A DNA stretch of 64,000 nucleotides. It comes from Mesorhizobium prunaredense. Its GTDB lineage: Bacteria > Pseudomonadota > Alphaproteobacteria > Rhizobiales > Rhizobiaceae. The stretch lies in assembly GCF_900156895.1 (NCBI RefSeq), contig NZ_FTPD01000013.1:1-64000 (forward strand), in the 5' to 3' direction. The translations under genes and the position numbers were made by a program. The stretch's first letter is position 1. The number at the start of each line of letters is the position of its first letter. Below, one piece after another: positions 51,966 through 61,318 of the stretch. The notes beneath the pieces were generated by a model. That model made no database searches. It worked only from the letters and a program-made list of their open reading frames with translations, and was not told the DNA's origin.

Positions 51966-54347
51966 ATGAATTATGCCAATTTTCCTCTCGACAAGAGGAA
52001 ACCATTGCCGAGTTCGGACCCAGTCAGCGCCGACGATTTCATCGATGTCGAGCGCCTGCTCGGCATGGCAGCAAGGCAGGCAAAGGTGGTTGCGGCATGC
52101 GCTGCCATCGGTCTTTTTCTGGGCGTGCTCTATTTGCAGACCACGCCTCCCACCTACATGGCGACGAGCCGTGTGCTGATCGACGAAGGGTTGAACAAGG
52201 TCGTCGACGAGGTCTCGGCGGCGTCGGTCAGCATGCAGACCGACTCCGCCATTCTGAGCCAGATCGAAATACTCCACTCGGCGAGACTGGCGGCGGTGGT
52301 CGTCGACAAGCAGAAGCTCGATCAGAACGACGCTTTCATGGACCCTCCGACGTCGGCCGTGTCGAAGGCTTCCGGTTTTGTGCGCGGCGTGGTCCGGTAT
52401 TTCCGTCCCAATCCCGCCGTGGGTACGGCCGACGTTACTCAGCTTGATCCGGCGACGCGTGACGCGATGATTGCCTCGTCACGCCGCGATTACGCAATCC
52501 TCAAACTGCAGGACGAGGTGCAAGCCGAGCGTATCGGTCGAAGCTATGTGATCTCCATCGCCTACCAGGCGACGGACCCCGCACTTGCGACCGCGGTCAC
52601 CAAAGCCTATGCCGACGCCTATCTCGCCGATCAGCTCGATGCGAGCTTCGATGCGACCGAGCGGGCGGCGGTCTGGCTGCAAGGCCGGCTGACGGAGCTT
52701 CGCGAAAGCTCCCAGGCAGCGGCGCTCGCCGTCGAGAAGTTCAGGGCCGAACATGGACTGGCCGTCGATGACGGCCAGTTGATCAGTGACAAGCAACTGT
52801 CGGACCTCAATGGCCAGCTCATTGAGGCGCAGGCCGATACCGCCCGCGCCAGCGCCCGCTACCAGCAATACAAGTCGATCGTCGAAAGCGGTTCGGACAA
52901 CGCGTTCAGGGACGCGGCCATATCCGCCGACCAGCCGAGCAACTCGATCATTTCAACGCTCAAGACCCGCTATCTCACTGTCGCCAAGCGGCAGCAGGAT
53001 ATCGAAGCCAATTTTGGGGCTGAGCATCCCCAGGCGGTCGCGCTTGCCAAGGAAAAGGCCGACATATCGGCGCAGATATTCGGCGAGCTGAAGCAATTGA
53101 CCGAAAGCTACCGCAATGAATACGAAGTCGCTCTCGCGCGCGAGACGGCGCTCCGCGCGAATGTCGCGTTAGCGGCTGGCAAGAGTTCCATCGACAACCA
53201 GTCGCAGGTCAAGCTGCGCGAACTGGAGCAGAAGGCAACGGCGCTCTCGACGCTCTATCAGACGTTCCTTGGCCGCTACGAGGAAGCCTCCCAGCAGCAA
53301 TCCTTCCCGGTCGGCAAGATCCGCGTCATCTCGGACGCGACGCTGCCGAAGTCCGCGGCAACCCCGCGCACGTCCATAGTGCTGGGACTTTCGCTCGTGC
53401 TTGGCGTGATGTTGGGAGCCGGGGTTGGTGGCCTGAATGAGTTCAGGGAGCGGTTCTTCAGGACCGGCGAAGACGTTCGCGATCGCGTCGGCCTCAAATT
53501 CCTCGGCTACCTGCCGATCATTGGCAGCAAGGTCGCCAAGGACGACAAGCGCGATGACGGTCAGTCGGATATCAAAAGCGCCCAATCACCGTCGGCGGCT
53601 GAAAGACGCGCGCGCATGCGGGTGAGCATAGACGCCCCGGCATCGATGTTTTCCGAGACGCTGCGCAGCGCCAAGATTGCCTTCGACGTGGTGATGGAAG
53701 GGCAGGGCAGCCGGGTCATCGGCGTGATTTCGGTCCTTCCCGGCGAGGGCAAGTCGACCGTGGCGGCGAATCTGGCCGGATTGCTTGCCGCCAACGGGTC
53801 GAAAACGCTGCTGGTGGACGGCGACCTGCGCAACCCCGGCCTCAGCCGCAGCCTTGGCATGGAGGCCGAGCAAGGCCTGATGGAAGCGGTGGTGAGCGGG
53901 CAGACCTGGCAGTCCGTCGGCAAGATCGACCGGCAGACCAAGCTGGCGATCGTCCCGGCTGTGCCGCGCGGTCATTTCTCGCACACAAGCGAGCTTCTTT
54001 CGTCGGCCGGGATGCGGCGTTTCATAGACAATGCCAAGGAGACCTTCCAGTACATCATCGTCGATCTGCCGCCGCTCGGCCCCGTGGTCGATGCCAAGGC
54101 CTTTGCTCCGCTTGCCGACGGCTTCGTGCTCGTGACCGAGTGGGGGCGCACACCGCGTGCGATGGTGCAATCCATATTGAGTTCGGAATCCTATATCGCC
54201 AACAAGATCGTCGGCGTGGTCCTCAACAAGGTCGATTTGAAGAAGCTGGCGAAGTATGGATCGATCGGCGGCTCGGAAAAATTCTTCGACAGATATTCGT
54301 CATACTATCTGGAGAAGTCGGAAGCGCGGACGAAGGTGAACAGCTGA
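51966..54347 (+). CDS. exoP: ExoP polysaccharide co-polymerase / BY-kinase
   Basis: 793 residues. Wzz domain with first membrane helix about 38-58 and second about 474-494 (SIVLGLSLVLGVMLGAGVGGLNE) flanking a periplasmic coiled coil (about 230-440, AEHPQAVALAKEKADI). The cytoplasmic bacterial tyrosine-kinase domain has Walker A PGEGKST, Walker A' LLVDGDLRNPG and Walker B-like YIIVDLPPLG, with a short Tyr-bearing tail (FFDRYSSYYLEKSE). Controls EPS chain length together with ExoQ and ExoF. Only two Tyr clusters remain in the tail. Confidence 0.92.
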   Translation: MNYANFPLDKRKPLPSSDPVSADDFIDVERLLGMAARQAKVVAACAAIGLFLGVLYLQTTPPTYMATSRVLIDEGLNKVVDEVSAASVSMQTDSAILSQIEILHSARLAAVVVDKQKLDQNDAFMDPPTSAVSKASGFVRGVVRYFRPNPAVGTADVTQLDPATRDAMIASSRRDYAILKLQDEVQAERIGRSYVISIAYQATDPALATAVTKAYADAYLADQLDASFDATERAAVWLQGRLTELRESSQAAALAVEKFRAEHGLAVDDGQLISDKQLSDLNGQLIEAQADTARASARYQQYKSIVESGSDNAFRDAAISADQPSNSIISTLKTRYLTVAKRQQDIEANFGAEHPQAVALAKEKADISAQIFGELKQLTESYRNEYEVALARETALRANVALAAGKSSIDNQSQVKLRELEQKATALSTLYQTFLGRYEEASQQQSFPVGKIRVISDATLPKSAATPRTSIVLGLSLVLGVMLGAGVGGLNEFRERFFRTGEDVRDRVGLKFLGYLPIIGSKVAKDDKRDDGQSDIKSAQSPSAAERRARMRVSIDAPASMFSETLRSAKIAFDVVMEGQGSRVIGVISVLPGEGKSTVAANLAGLLAANGSKTLLVDGDLRNPGLSRSLGMEAEQGLMEAVVSGQTWQSVGKIDRQTKLAIVPAVPRGHFSHTSELLSSAGMRRFIDNAKETFQYIIVDLPPLGPVVDAKAFAPLADGFVLVTEWGRTPRAMVQSILSSESYIANKIVGVVLNKVDLKKLAKYGSIGGSEKFFDRYSSYYLEKSEARTKVNS

Positions 54348-54645
54348 GGCCGGTCTGTAGGACCGATATTGAGCAGATCGTCGTCTTCCGCCGCCAGGCT
54401 TGATACCGGGCCCGGGGCCGTCGTGAGCGAAGACGAATGCGCCTCGAACAGACCATGACCGGCAGCCTGCGCACGAGCCGGTAGAGGGAATGACGTTCCT
54501 TTTGGTGCCGGTCGATTTCATCGCTTGATCAGTAGAGGTCGCCGAGCCGCGACGGGTCGCGCAAAAGCGTGTGCGCCCTGCATTGTGCCGGACATTCCTC
54601 CGTAGGACGTTTGCAGCCAGGAACCGGCGTGACAACGCTGGCGCG
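54348..54645. other. intergenic stretch between convergent exoP and exoZ
   Basis: 298 bases with no credible frame and no strong terminator. Confidence 0.35.
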
Positions 54646-55728
54646 TTACGCCGCCTTGAGACGGTAGCGGAAGATGGTGTGGTCGAGCAGAAGCCGGATG
54701 CGCGGTTCGGCCTCGATCGCAATCAGCCAGCTCGCGGCGATCATGGTCGCCCCGACGATCACCACCGAAAGCAGGTATGGCACTCCCGATCGCATCAAGG
54801 CGCCGAGAATGGCTGCGCCGACGACATTATGGATCAGATAGAGAGGGTAGGTCATCAGGCCGATCCGGCGCCAGCCGCGCCAGGACAGGTCGAGCCGTAA
54901 CGACCACGCCATCAGCGCCATGGCAGCGAGGAACAGGACGATCGGCGGCCCGTAGGGCATCGCGGCTTCGACCTTGATGCTGCGGACGTCGACAGCACTT
55001 ATGATCTGCAGCACGCCGCCGGCCAGGAACAAGGCGCAGAAGACAAGGCGGGCGGGCGTCACTGCCTTGAAACGCATCAGCCAGAACAGCACACCTGTCG
55101 CGAAAAAACATCCGTGATGCACCAGGAGCAGGTCGAGCCAGCGCGCCTCGGCAAGGTCCGACCAGTCGAATGGATAGTACAGGCACCAGAAAAGCGTGCT
55201 GATCGCGCCGAGCGCAACTGCCACCGCTTCCATCAGGTCGAAGCGGCCGAGCCGCAGCATGATCCAGACGATGGCATAAAAGGCGATCTCGATGCCGAGC
55301 GTCCAGTAGACGCTGTCGACCCAGGGGTTGAACGGAACGAACAGAGCGGTACGTATGAGCGTGGTGACAGCGTCCGTCGGCCAACTGAGATCGACGAGAA
55401 GCAGCACCATCGCGGTGACTGGTGCGCAGATCCAGACGGCCGGTGCCAATCGTTTCACCCTTGCCTCGAAAAACCGCAGCGGTGTCGAATGCTCGGCGCT
55501 GAAGGCGATGACGAAGCCGCTGATGACGAAGAATATCTGGACGCCGACCCATCCGAATTGGACCAGCCCACCTATTTCCGGATGCGGCGGGATGCCGCCC
55601 GTCGCGCGCGCCGAAACGCCCTCGGGGAACGCCCACAGCCAGAAGCCGTAGTGGTAGAACATCACGAGGACAGCGGCGAGAAAACGCAGGATGTCGACGC
55701 CGCCGAATGTGGTTTTTTGCTGAGCCAT
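54646..55728 (-). CDS. exoZ: ExoZ/ExoH-type acyltransferase 3
   Basis: 360 residues from the ATG at 55728. Acyltransferase 3 family: N-terminal GVDILRFLAAVLVMFYHYGFWLW with the catalytic-type His in YHYG, FFEARVKRLAPAVW and about ten membrane spans, ending in YPLYLIHNVVG. ExoZ acetylates and ExoH succinylates succinoglycan sugars in the membrane; the sequence does not decide between acyl groups, but the flanking exo context and length favour ExoZ. TGC motif 45 bases upstream. Confidence 0.85.
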   Translation of the reverse strand: MAQQKTTFGGVDILRFLAAVLVMFYHYGFWLWAFPEGVSARATGGIPPHPEIGGLVQFGWVGVQIFFVISGFVIAFSAEHSTPLRFFEARVKRLAPAVWICAPVTAMVLLLVDLSWPTDAVTTLIRTALFVPFNPWVDSVYWTLGIEIAFYAIVWIMLRLGRFDLMEAVAVALGAISTLFWCLYYPFDWSDLAEARWLDLLLVHHGCFFATGVLFWLMRFKAVTPARLVFCALFLAGGVLQIISAVDVRSIKVEAAMPYGPPIVLFLAAMALMAWSLRLDLSWRGWRRIGLMTYPLYLIHNVVGAAILGALMRSGVPYLLSVVIVGATMIAASWLIAIEAEPRIRLLLDHTIFRYRLKAA

Positions 55729-55772
55729 GCCGTGCCTTCGGAATGGCCCCCCACGCAGAGGTTTAAGGGCTA

Positions 55773-55788
55773 TTGCTGCATTGCACAA
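55773..55788. promoter_or_regulatory. TGC motif upstream of exoZ
   Basis: TTGCTGCATTGCACAA, one base different from the nasT element at 12775-12790. Confidence 0.5.
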
Positions 55789-55862
55789 CAGACGATTGCG
55801 TTGCGGGATGAATTCGTGATTTCGTCCGAAGCCGCGATCGGCCTGCCGCGCTCCGAAAGCAA

Positions 55863-57770
55863 CTAAAGCCCGATTCCGCGTCCCTTCAGCGCCGCGGCGA
55901 TTTCGTCGAGAATGACCGGGTCGTCGATGGTCGCCGGCATCGTCCAGTCTTCCTTGTCGGCAATCTTCTGCATGGTGCCGCGCAGGATTTTGCCGGAGCG
56001 CGTCTTGGGCAGGCGCTTGATCGTGACCACCGTCTTGAAGGCGGCGACCGGGCCGATCCGCTCGCGGACCAGCGTGACCACCTCGGTCTCAATAGTGCCG
56101 CTGTCACGCGTGACACCGGCATTCAGCACGACGAAGCCGAGCGGCACCTGGCCCTTCATCGCGTCGGCGATGCCGACGACGGCGCATTCGGCAACGTCCG
56201 GATGCGCGGCCAGTACCTCCTCCATTGCGCCGGTCGACAGCCGGTGGCCGGCGACATTGATGATGTCGTCGGTGCGGGCCATCACGAACAAATAGCCGTC
56301 CTCGTCCATCATGCCGGCATCCGCCGTCTTGTAGAATCCGGGGAACTCCTCGAGATAGGCTTGGCGAAACCGGTCATCGGCATTCCACAGCGTCGGCAGG
56401 CAGCCGGCCGGCAGCGGCAGCTTGACCACGACATTGCCCAACGTGCCGCGCGGCACTTCGTGGCCGGCATCGTCGAGCACACGGATGTCGTAGCCGGGCA
56501 TCGGAACCCCGGGCGAGCCGTATTTCACCGGCAGTAGCCCCAATCCGGCTGGGTTGATCGTCATCGGCGAGCCCGTCTCGGTCTGCCACCAATGGTCGAT
56601 TACCGGCACGTTCAATTTCTGCTCCGCCCATTTGATGGTTTCCGGATCGGCGCGCTCGCCGGCGAGAAACAGCGTGCGGAATTTCGACAGGTCGTATTTC
56701 GGGACGAATTCGCCCTTGGGGTCCTGTCCCTTGATGGCGCGGAATGCGGTCGGCGCGGTGAACAGGGCGACCACGCCATGCTCTGATATCACCCGCCAGT
56801 AGGTGCCGGCGTCGGGCGTACCGACCGGCTTGCCCTCGAACAGGACGGTCGTGCAGCCATGCAGCAGCGGGCCGTAGACGATGTAGGAATGGCCGACCAC
56901 CCAGCCGACGTCGGAAGCCGCCCAGAACACCTCGCCCGGATTGACGCCGAACTCGTTCTCCATCGACCATTTCAGCGCAACCATGTGGCCGCCATTGTCG
57001 CGCACGATGCCCTTGGGCTGGCCGGTCGTTCCGGACGTGTAAATGATGTAGAGCGGGTCGGTGGCGAGCACCGGAACGCAGTCGACATTGGCGCCCGCGG
57101 CCCGCTCGCGGGCGACAGCGTCGGCATAGTCGATGTCGTGGTTCTCCTTTAGCTCGCAGCGCAGCTGATCGCGCTGCAGGATGAGGCAGGCTTCGGGCTT
57201 GTGCCGAGACATCTCGATCGCCTTGTCGAGCAGCGGCTTGTAGGCGACGACGCGCCCGGGCTCGAGGCCGCAAGAGGCGGAAATGATCAGCTTCGGCCTG
57301 GCGTCGTCGACGCGCGTGGCGAGCTCGTGCGACGCAAAGCCGCCGAAGACGACCGAATGCACGGCGCCGATCCGGGCGCAGGCAAGCATGGCAAACGCAG
57401 CTTCCGGCACCATCGGCATGTAGATGATGACCCGATCGCCTTTTTGGACGCCGCGGTTCTTCAGCACCGACGTCAGCGCGACCACCTCGCGTTTCAATTC
57501 GGCATAGGTGAATTTCCTGACAGCGCCGGAAATCGCGCTGTCATGAATCAGCGCGATCTGATCGGCGCGGCCACCCGCCACGTGGCGGTCGACGGCGTTG
57601 AAGCAGGTGTTGCAGGAGGCGCCGCCAAACCAGCGCCCATAGACGCCGGCATTCGGATCGAAGACCGTGTCGAACGGCGAGAACCAGTCGATGGCCTTGG
57701 CCGCATCCGCCCAGAATTTTTCCGGATCGCGTTTCCAGCCGTCATAGACCTCGTGGTAGCGTGACGCCAT
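55863..57770 (-). CDS. prpE: propionate-CoA ligase (PrpE)
   Basis: 635 residues; ATG at 57770 with GGGAGAAAG upstream. Acyl-CoA synthetase motifs YIIYTSGTTGQPKGIVRDNGG (P-loop), WWQTETGSP (A5), YKTADAGMMDEDGYLFVMARTDD and the acylation-target Lys in RLPKTRSGKILRG. GYGRWFGGASCNTCFNAVD at the N-terminus is of the PrpE branch rather than Acs. Forms propionyl-CoA (and acetyl-CoA less well). Possible operator at 57821. Confidence 0.9.
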   Translation of the reverse strand: MASRYHEVYDGWKRDPEKFWADAAKAIDWFSPFDTVFDPNAGVYGRWFGGASCNTCFNAVDRHVAGGRADQIALIHDSAISGAVRKFTYAELKREVVALTSVLKNRGVQKGDRVIIYMPMVPEAAFAMLACARIGAVHSVVFGGFASHELATRVDDARPKLIISASCGLEPGRVVAYKPLLDKAIEMSRHKPEACLILQRDQLRCELKENHDIDYADAVARERAAGANVDCVPVLATDPLYIIYTSGTTGQPKGIVRDNGGHMVALKWSMENEFGVNPGEVFWAASDVGWVVGHSYIVYGPLLHGCTTVLFEGKPVGTPDAGTYWRVISEHGVVALFTAPTAFRAIKGQDPKGEFVPKYDLSKFRTLFLAGERADPETIKWAEQKLNVPVIDHWWQTETGSPMTINPAGLGLLPVKYGSPGVPMPGYDIRVLDDAGHEVPRGTLGNVVVKLPLPAGCLPTLWNADDRFRQAYLEEFPGFYKTADAGMMDEDGYLFVMARTDDIINVAGHRLSTGAMEEVLAAHPDVAECAVVGIADAMKGQVPLGFVVLNAGVTRDSGTIETEVVTLVRERIGPVAAFKTVVTIKRLPKTRSGKILRGTMQKIADKEDWTMPATIDDPVILDEIAAALKGRGIGL

Positions 57771-57820
57771 CCAGCTTTCTCCCAGGAATGTTTCTGTCCT
57801 TGGAAATAGCGTATGCTGCT

Positions 57821-57838
57821 TTTGCAAGCACGTGCAAA
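57821..57838. promoter_or_regulatory. palindrome upstream of prpE
   Basis: TTTGCA-AGCACG-TGCAAA, an exact 6-bp inverted repeat with 6-base spacer, 51 bases before prpE. TTTGC/GCAAA half-sites are those reported for short-chain-acyl-CoA regulators of the RamB/ScfR kind. Confidence 0.5.
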
Positions 57839-57968
57839 TTCGTCTTGGCGACCTCGCTTTGGTCGAAATGGACGTGACCGCCGCTTTATCGCCGCAACCG
57901 GCCAGGTGCGTAGAATGCGCCTGCTTGCTTAAGACTGTTCCTATAGCCGTGGCGCGGTGTTGGCCGTG

Positions 57969-58955
57969 CTACATCCCCCGGCGCAGCGCAGCCGTATGCA
58001 CCGGTGCGTCCCACAATGCGGTCGTCTCGTCGTCGAGCATGGTCAGCGTGATCGAGCAGCCGGCCATGTCGAGCGATGTCACATAGGACCCGACCAGTGA
58101 ACGGGCGACCGTCACGCCGTTTTTCTCGAAGATTTTTCGGGCGCTGTTGTACATCAGGTAGAGCTCCATCAGCGGCGTGCCGCCGAAGCCGTTGACGAAA
58201 AGCAGCGCCGGACCTTTTGCCTGGTCACCCAGATCGCCAGATATAGCCGCGCAAATCTCCTCGGCGATGGCGTCGGCGCTCTTCAATGTGTCGCGGCGGC
58301 GCCCGGGTTCGCCATGGATGCCGACGCCGAACTCCATCTCGCCGTCGCCAATATCGAAGGTCGGCCTGCCGGCGGCCGGTACGGTGCAACTGGTCAGCGC
58401 AACGCCCATCGAGCGCGTTGCTCCATTGACGCGCTCACCGAGCGTCTTCAACGGCTTCAATGCCATGCCTTGCTCGGCCGCGGCGCCGAGGATCTTTTCG
58501 ACCACCAGCGTGCCGGCAACGCCGCGCCGGCCAGTGGTGTAGGAGGAGTTCTCGACCGCGACGTCGTCATTGGTCACCACTTGCATCACGCCCTCCGACA
58601 TTTCGGCGGCCATGTCGAAATTCATCACGTCGCCCTCGTAGTTCTTGACGATGAACAGGCAGCCGGCACCGGTGTTGACCGCTTCCGCGGCCGCCATCAT
58701 CTGGTCCGGCGTCGGCGAGGTGAACACTTGGCCGGGGCAGGCGGCATCCAGCATGCCATGCCCGACCAGCCCGCCATGCAGTGGCTCGTGGCCAGAGCCG
58801 CCCCCGGAAATCAGCGCCACTTTGCCCGGCTTGAGTGTCCTGCGGCGCACGAATTTATGCTCGTCGCCAAGCACAAGGATATCGGCATGGGCGGCAACGA
58901 ATCCGTCGAGGCTTTCGGTCAGCACCGTGTCCACAGAATTCAGAAACTTCTTCAT
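57969..58955 (-). CDS. dhaK: dihydroxyacetone kinase subunit DhaK
   Basis: 328 residues. DhaK motifs ISGGGSGHEPLHGG (about 49-62), NYEGDVMNFDMAAEM and the covalent-substrate His in FGVGIHGEPGRRR, NGFGGTPLMELY. In the PEP-dependent system DhaK binds dihydroxyacetone as a hemiaminal on His and DhaL donates phosphate. Last gene of a minus-strand operon that also encodes EI, HPr, DhaM and DhaL; this order is rhizobial. Confidence 0.93.
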   Translation of the reverse strand: MKKFLNSVDTVLTESLDGFVAAHADILVLGDEHKFVRRRTLKPGKVALISGGGSGHEPLHGGLVGHGMLDAACPGQVFTSPTPDQMMAAAEAVNTGAGCLFIVKNYEGDVMNFDMAAEMSEGVMQVVTNDDVAVENSSYTTGRRGVAGTLVVEKILGAAAEQGMALKPLKTLGERVNGATRSMGVALTSCTVPAAGRPTFDIGDGEMEFGVGIHGEPGRRRDTLKSADAIAEEICAAISGDLGDQAKGPALLFVNGFGGTPLMELYLMYNSARKIFEKNGVTVARSLVGSYVTSLDMAGCSITLTMLDDETTALWDAPVHTAALRRGM

Positions 58956-58990
58956 GGCCGTCTCTCCCCAAATAGCTGAACGTGGCGCGA

Positions 58991-59416
58991 CTATATCCCG
59001 CCCTTGCCGGCGATGCTGGTGATCTTCTGGATGAAATCGTTGACCGCCCTGTCGAGCGCCGCGTTCTGTTTGTCGTCGCCGAAATCGGGAACGATGAGCG
59101 AAACATGCCGCGTCTTGCGCATGCCGGATGCCAGCGACATTTTTCCCGGATGCGCCTGATGGTAGGCGGCAAGAAAATGGTCGCGTTCGGCCGGGCTGAA
59201 ATGGCAGACGGCGAAAATAGCCGGCAAATGTTTTGACGGGATCGGGATCGAGTAGGCCGGGCTGGAAATCTGGGTGACGAAGCTGCGATGCTTGCCCAAC
59301 GCGTCGGCCAGGCGCTGGCGCATGCCGGACGGACGCTGGTCGAGGACCTGCGACAGGATCGTCTTATAGGCGCGGATCGCCTCTTCGGAGCCGGCTTCAG
59401 GTGTCTTGCCGGCCAT
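58991..59416 (-). CDS. hypothetical small protein of the dha operon
   Basis: 141 residues from the ATG at 59416. It starts with AIRAYKTILSQVLDQRPSGMRQRLADALGKHRSFVTQISS, then AVCHFSPAERDHFLAAYHQAHPGK and RHVSLIVPDFGDDKQNAALDRAVNDFIQKITS. The first half is like a winged/helical DNA-binding or helical regulator fold but no named domain was recognised. Conserved position between EI and dhaK genes suggests a role in control of dihydroxyacetone metabolism. Confidence 0.65.
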   Translation of the reverse strand: MAGKTPEAGSEEAIRAYKTILSQVLDQRPSGMRQRLADALGKHRSFVTQISSPAYSIPIPSKHLPAIFAVCHFSPAERDHFLAAYHQAHPGKMSLASGMRKTRHVSLIVPDFGDDKQNAALDRAVNDFIQKITSIAGKGGI

Positions 59417-59424
59417 GCCGCTGC

Positions 59425-61011
59425 CTAGATCGAGACGTCCGCAATGGCCGCCTTGGCCATTGCGAGTTGGGCGGGAACCACGGAAAGGTCGCGCAGGCCG
59501 GCCTCGATCAGCGCCGGGATCGCCGCCGGATCGCCGCCGGCGTCGCCGCACAGGCTGACCGGAATCCTTTGCGCGCGGCCGAACGCCGCAACCGAGGCGA
59601 TCAGCCGAAGCACGGCCGGGTTCCTGACCGAATTGAGATGCGCGACCGACGCGTTGTCGCGCGCCGCCGCCATCACATACTGGGTCAGGTCGTTCGAGCC
59701 GATCGAGAAGAAGGCGACCTCGGCAAACGCCTCAGGAGCGATCGCCACCGACGGCACCTCGACCATGATGCCGAGCGGCGGTATTTTTTGCGCGACGCCG
59801 CGCGTCGCAAGCGCGGCCTGCTCTTCCGCGAAGAGCACAGCTGCTCGCTGATACTCGTCCCACACGGCGACCATCGGGAACATCACCTTGAGATTGCCAT
59901 GCAAGGCGGCGCGCAGCAGCGCCCTGATCTGCACCCGAAAAACCTCCGGTCTCGCCAGCGATAGCCTGATGCCGCGCAGGCCGAGAAACGGATTGCCTTC
60001 TTCGACGGTGAAGCCCGGCACCGGCTTGTCGCCGCCGGCGTCCACGGTGCGAATGGTCACCGGTTTATTCCCGGCCCATTCGAGCACCTTGCGGTAGGCG
60101 CGATACTGCGTTTCCTCGTCCGGCAGCGTCTTGCCGAACAGAAATTCGGTCCGCATCAGCCCGACGCCGTCGCAGGTCGAGACATCGATACCGTCGACAT
60201 CGGACGGATCGGCGATGTTGACCTGCACCCGCACCGCCGTGCCGGCTTTCGTCACTGCCGGCCGGGTCAAAAAAGTTTCCGCCCTGTCGCGACGTGCCGC
60301 GAAAGACGACGACGATTGCCGGAACGCCTCGACCTCTGCCCTTGTTGGCGCCAACACGATGCCGCCATGCTCGGCATCGAGCAGGGCGACGCCGGCAAGG
60401 TGAGCCGGCGAAGCACCGAGCCCCACGACCATAGGCACGCCGCGCGAGCGCGCCAACATGGCGACGTGGCTGGCGGCACTGCCCGCCTTCAGCGCAATGC
60501 CGCCGCCGGCGCTCCAGTCGGTTTCGAGAAAGCGCGTCGGCGCGATGTCATCGCCGTAGAAGATGGCGCCTGCCGGCGCGGCAGCCGCGCTGTCCTCGGT
60601 CAGCGCGCGCAGCACCTGGTCTCTGATGTCGCGCATGTCGGCGGCGCGCGCCCGGAAATAATCCTGATCTGACGTTTCGTAGCCGACAATTTCGGCGTCG
60701 AGCGCCTGCCGCCATGCCGCATCGGCCGGCTGGCCGGCGGCAATCGCGGCAAAGGCCGGGCCGGTCAGCGCATCGTCCTCCAGCATGGCGAGCTGGAATT
60801 CGAGAATGTCGGCGGCATCGCCCTCGGTCGCCTGGATCAGCTTGGCAAGCCGGCCTGTCGCTGTGCCGATTGCCGTTTCGAGCGCGAGCCTCTCGTCAGC
60901 TGCGGTCGCTTTACTTCTATAGCGCGCGACAACCGGCTCGAGGTTGAACAGCGGCCCTTCGGCATAGCCGGCCGAAGCCGGGATCCCCTTAAGCTTAAGC
61001 GGTTCGGGCAT
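59425..61011 (-). CDS. PTS enzyme I-like protein of the dihydroxyacetone system
   Basis: 528 residues from the ATG at 61011. EI layout: HPr-binding helical region, phospho-His in GSAASHVAMLARSRGVP (about 175-191), swivelling domain, then the PEP-binding TIM barrel (DGVGLMRTEFLF, TIRTVDAGGDKP, IGSNDLTQYVMAAARDNA and SLCGDAGGDP). In E. coli this domain is fused to DhaM; here EIIA, HPr and EI are separate. Overlaps the HPr gene by 17 bases. It phosphorylates the HPr next to it. Confidence 0.9.
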   Translation of the reverse strand: MPEPLKLKGIPASAGYAEGPLFNLEPVVARYRSKATAADERLALETAIGTATGRLAKLIQATEGDAADILEFQLAMLEDDALTGPAFAAIAAGQPADAAWRQALDAEIVGYETSDQDYFRARAADMRDIRDQVLRALTEDSAAAAPAGAIFYGDDIAPTRFLETDWSAGGGIALKAGSAASHVAMLARSRGVPMVVGLGASPAHLAGVALLDAEHGGIVLAPTRAEVEAFRQSSSSFAARRDRAETFLTRPAVTKAGTAVRVQVNIADPSDVDGIDVSTCDGVGLMRTEFLFGKTLPDEETQYRAYRKVLEWAGNKPVTIRTVDAGGDKPVPGFTVEEGNPFLGLRGIRLSLARPEVFRVQIRALLRAALHGNLKVMFPMVAVWDEYQRAAVLFAEEQAALATRGVAQKIPPLGIMVEVPSVAIAPEAFAEVAFFSIGSNDLTQYVMAAARDNASVAHLNSVRNPAVLRLIASVAAFGRAQRIPVSLCGDAGGDPAAIPALIEAGLRDLSVVPAQLAMAKAAIADVSI

Positions 61012-61297
61012 GGTCCACGCCCTCGTCGAAGTCGCGCCGCACCAGCTCGACGAGCGCGCCGACCGCCTCGCCGGCACCGTCGCCCTTGGCTCTGATATGC
61101 AGCACCGTACCTTTCGGCGCCTTGGCCGCCATCACCTTGACGATGCTCTTGGCGTCGAACCAAGGCCCGTTGGCGGCGAGCGCCACTTCGACTTCGGCCG
61201 AAAACGTCTTGGCGAGCTTGGTGAATTTCACCGAAGGGCGTGCATGCAGGCCGACCTCATGGGTGATCAGAACGGTGGCTTCGGCGGATGCGGACAT
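60995..61297 (-). CDS. HPr-like phosphocarrier protein of the dihydroxyacetone system
   Basis: 100 residues from the ATG at 61297; a second ATG at 61318 touches the dhaM stop and is also possible. The HPr motif GLHARPSVKFTKLAK carries the phospho-acceptor His, and the second half (AKSIVKVMAAKAPKGTVLHIRAKG) is canonical HPr. Short acidic C-terminal tail (DFDEGVDHARTA) overlapped by the EI gene. Confidence 0.88.
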   Translation of the reverse strand: MSASAEATVLITHEVGLHARPSVKFTKLAKTFSAEVEVALAANGPWFDAKSIVKVMAAKAPKGTVLHIRAKGDGAGEAVGALVELVRRDFDEGVDHARTA

Positions 61298-61318
61298 GCT
61301 GTCAAAATTCCTGTTCAT

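Noticed and set aside
57969..58955. ATP-dependent single-chain dihydroxyacetone kinase
   Set aside because: DhaK, DhaL and DhaM are separate genes with HPr and EI, so this is the PEP-dependent system.
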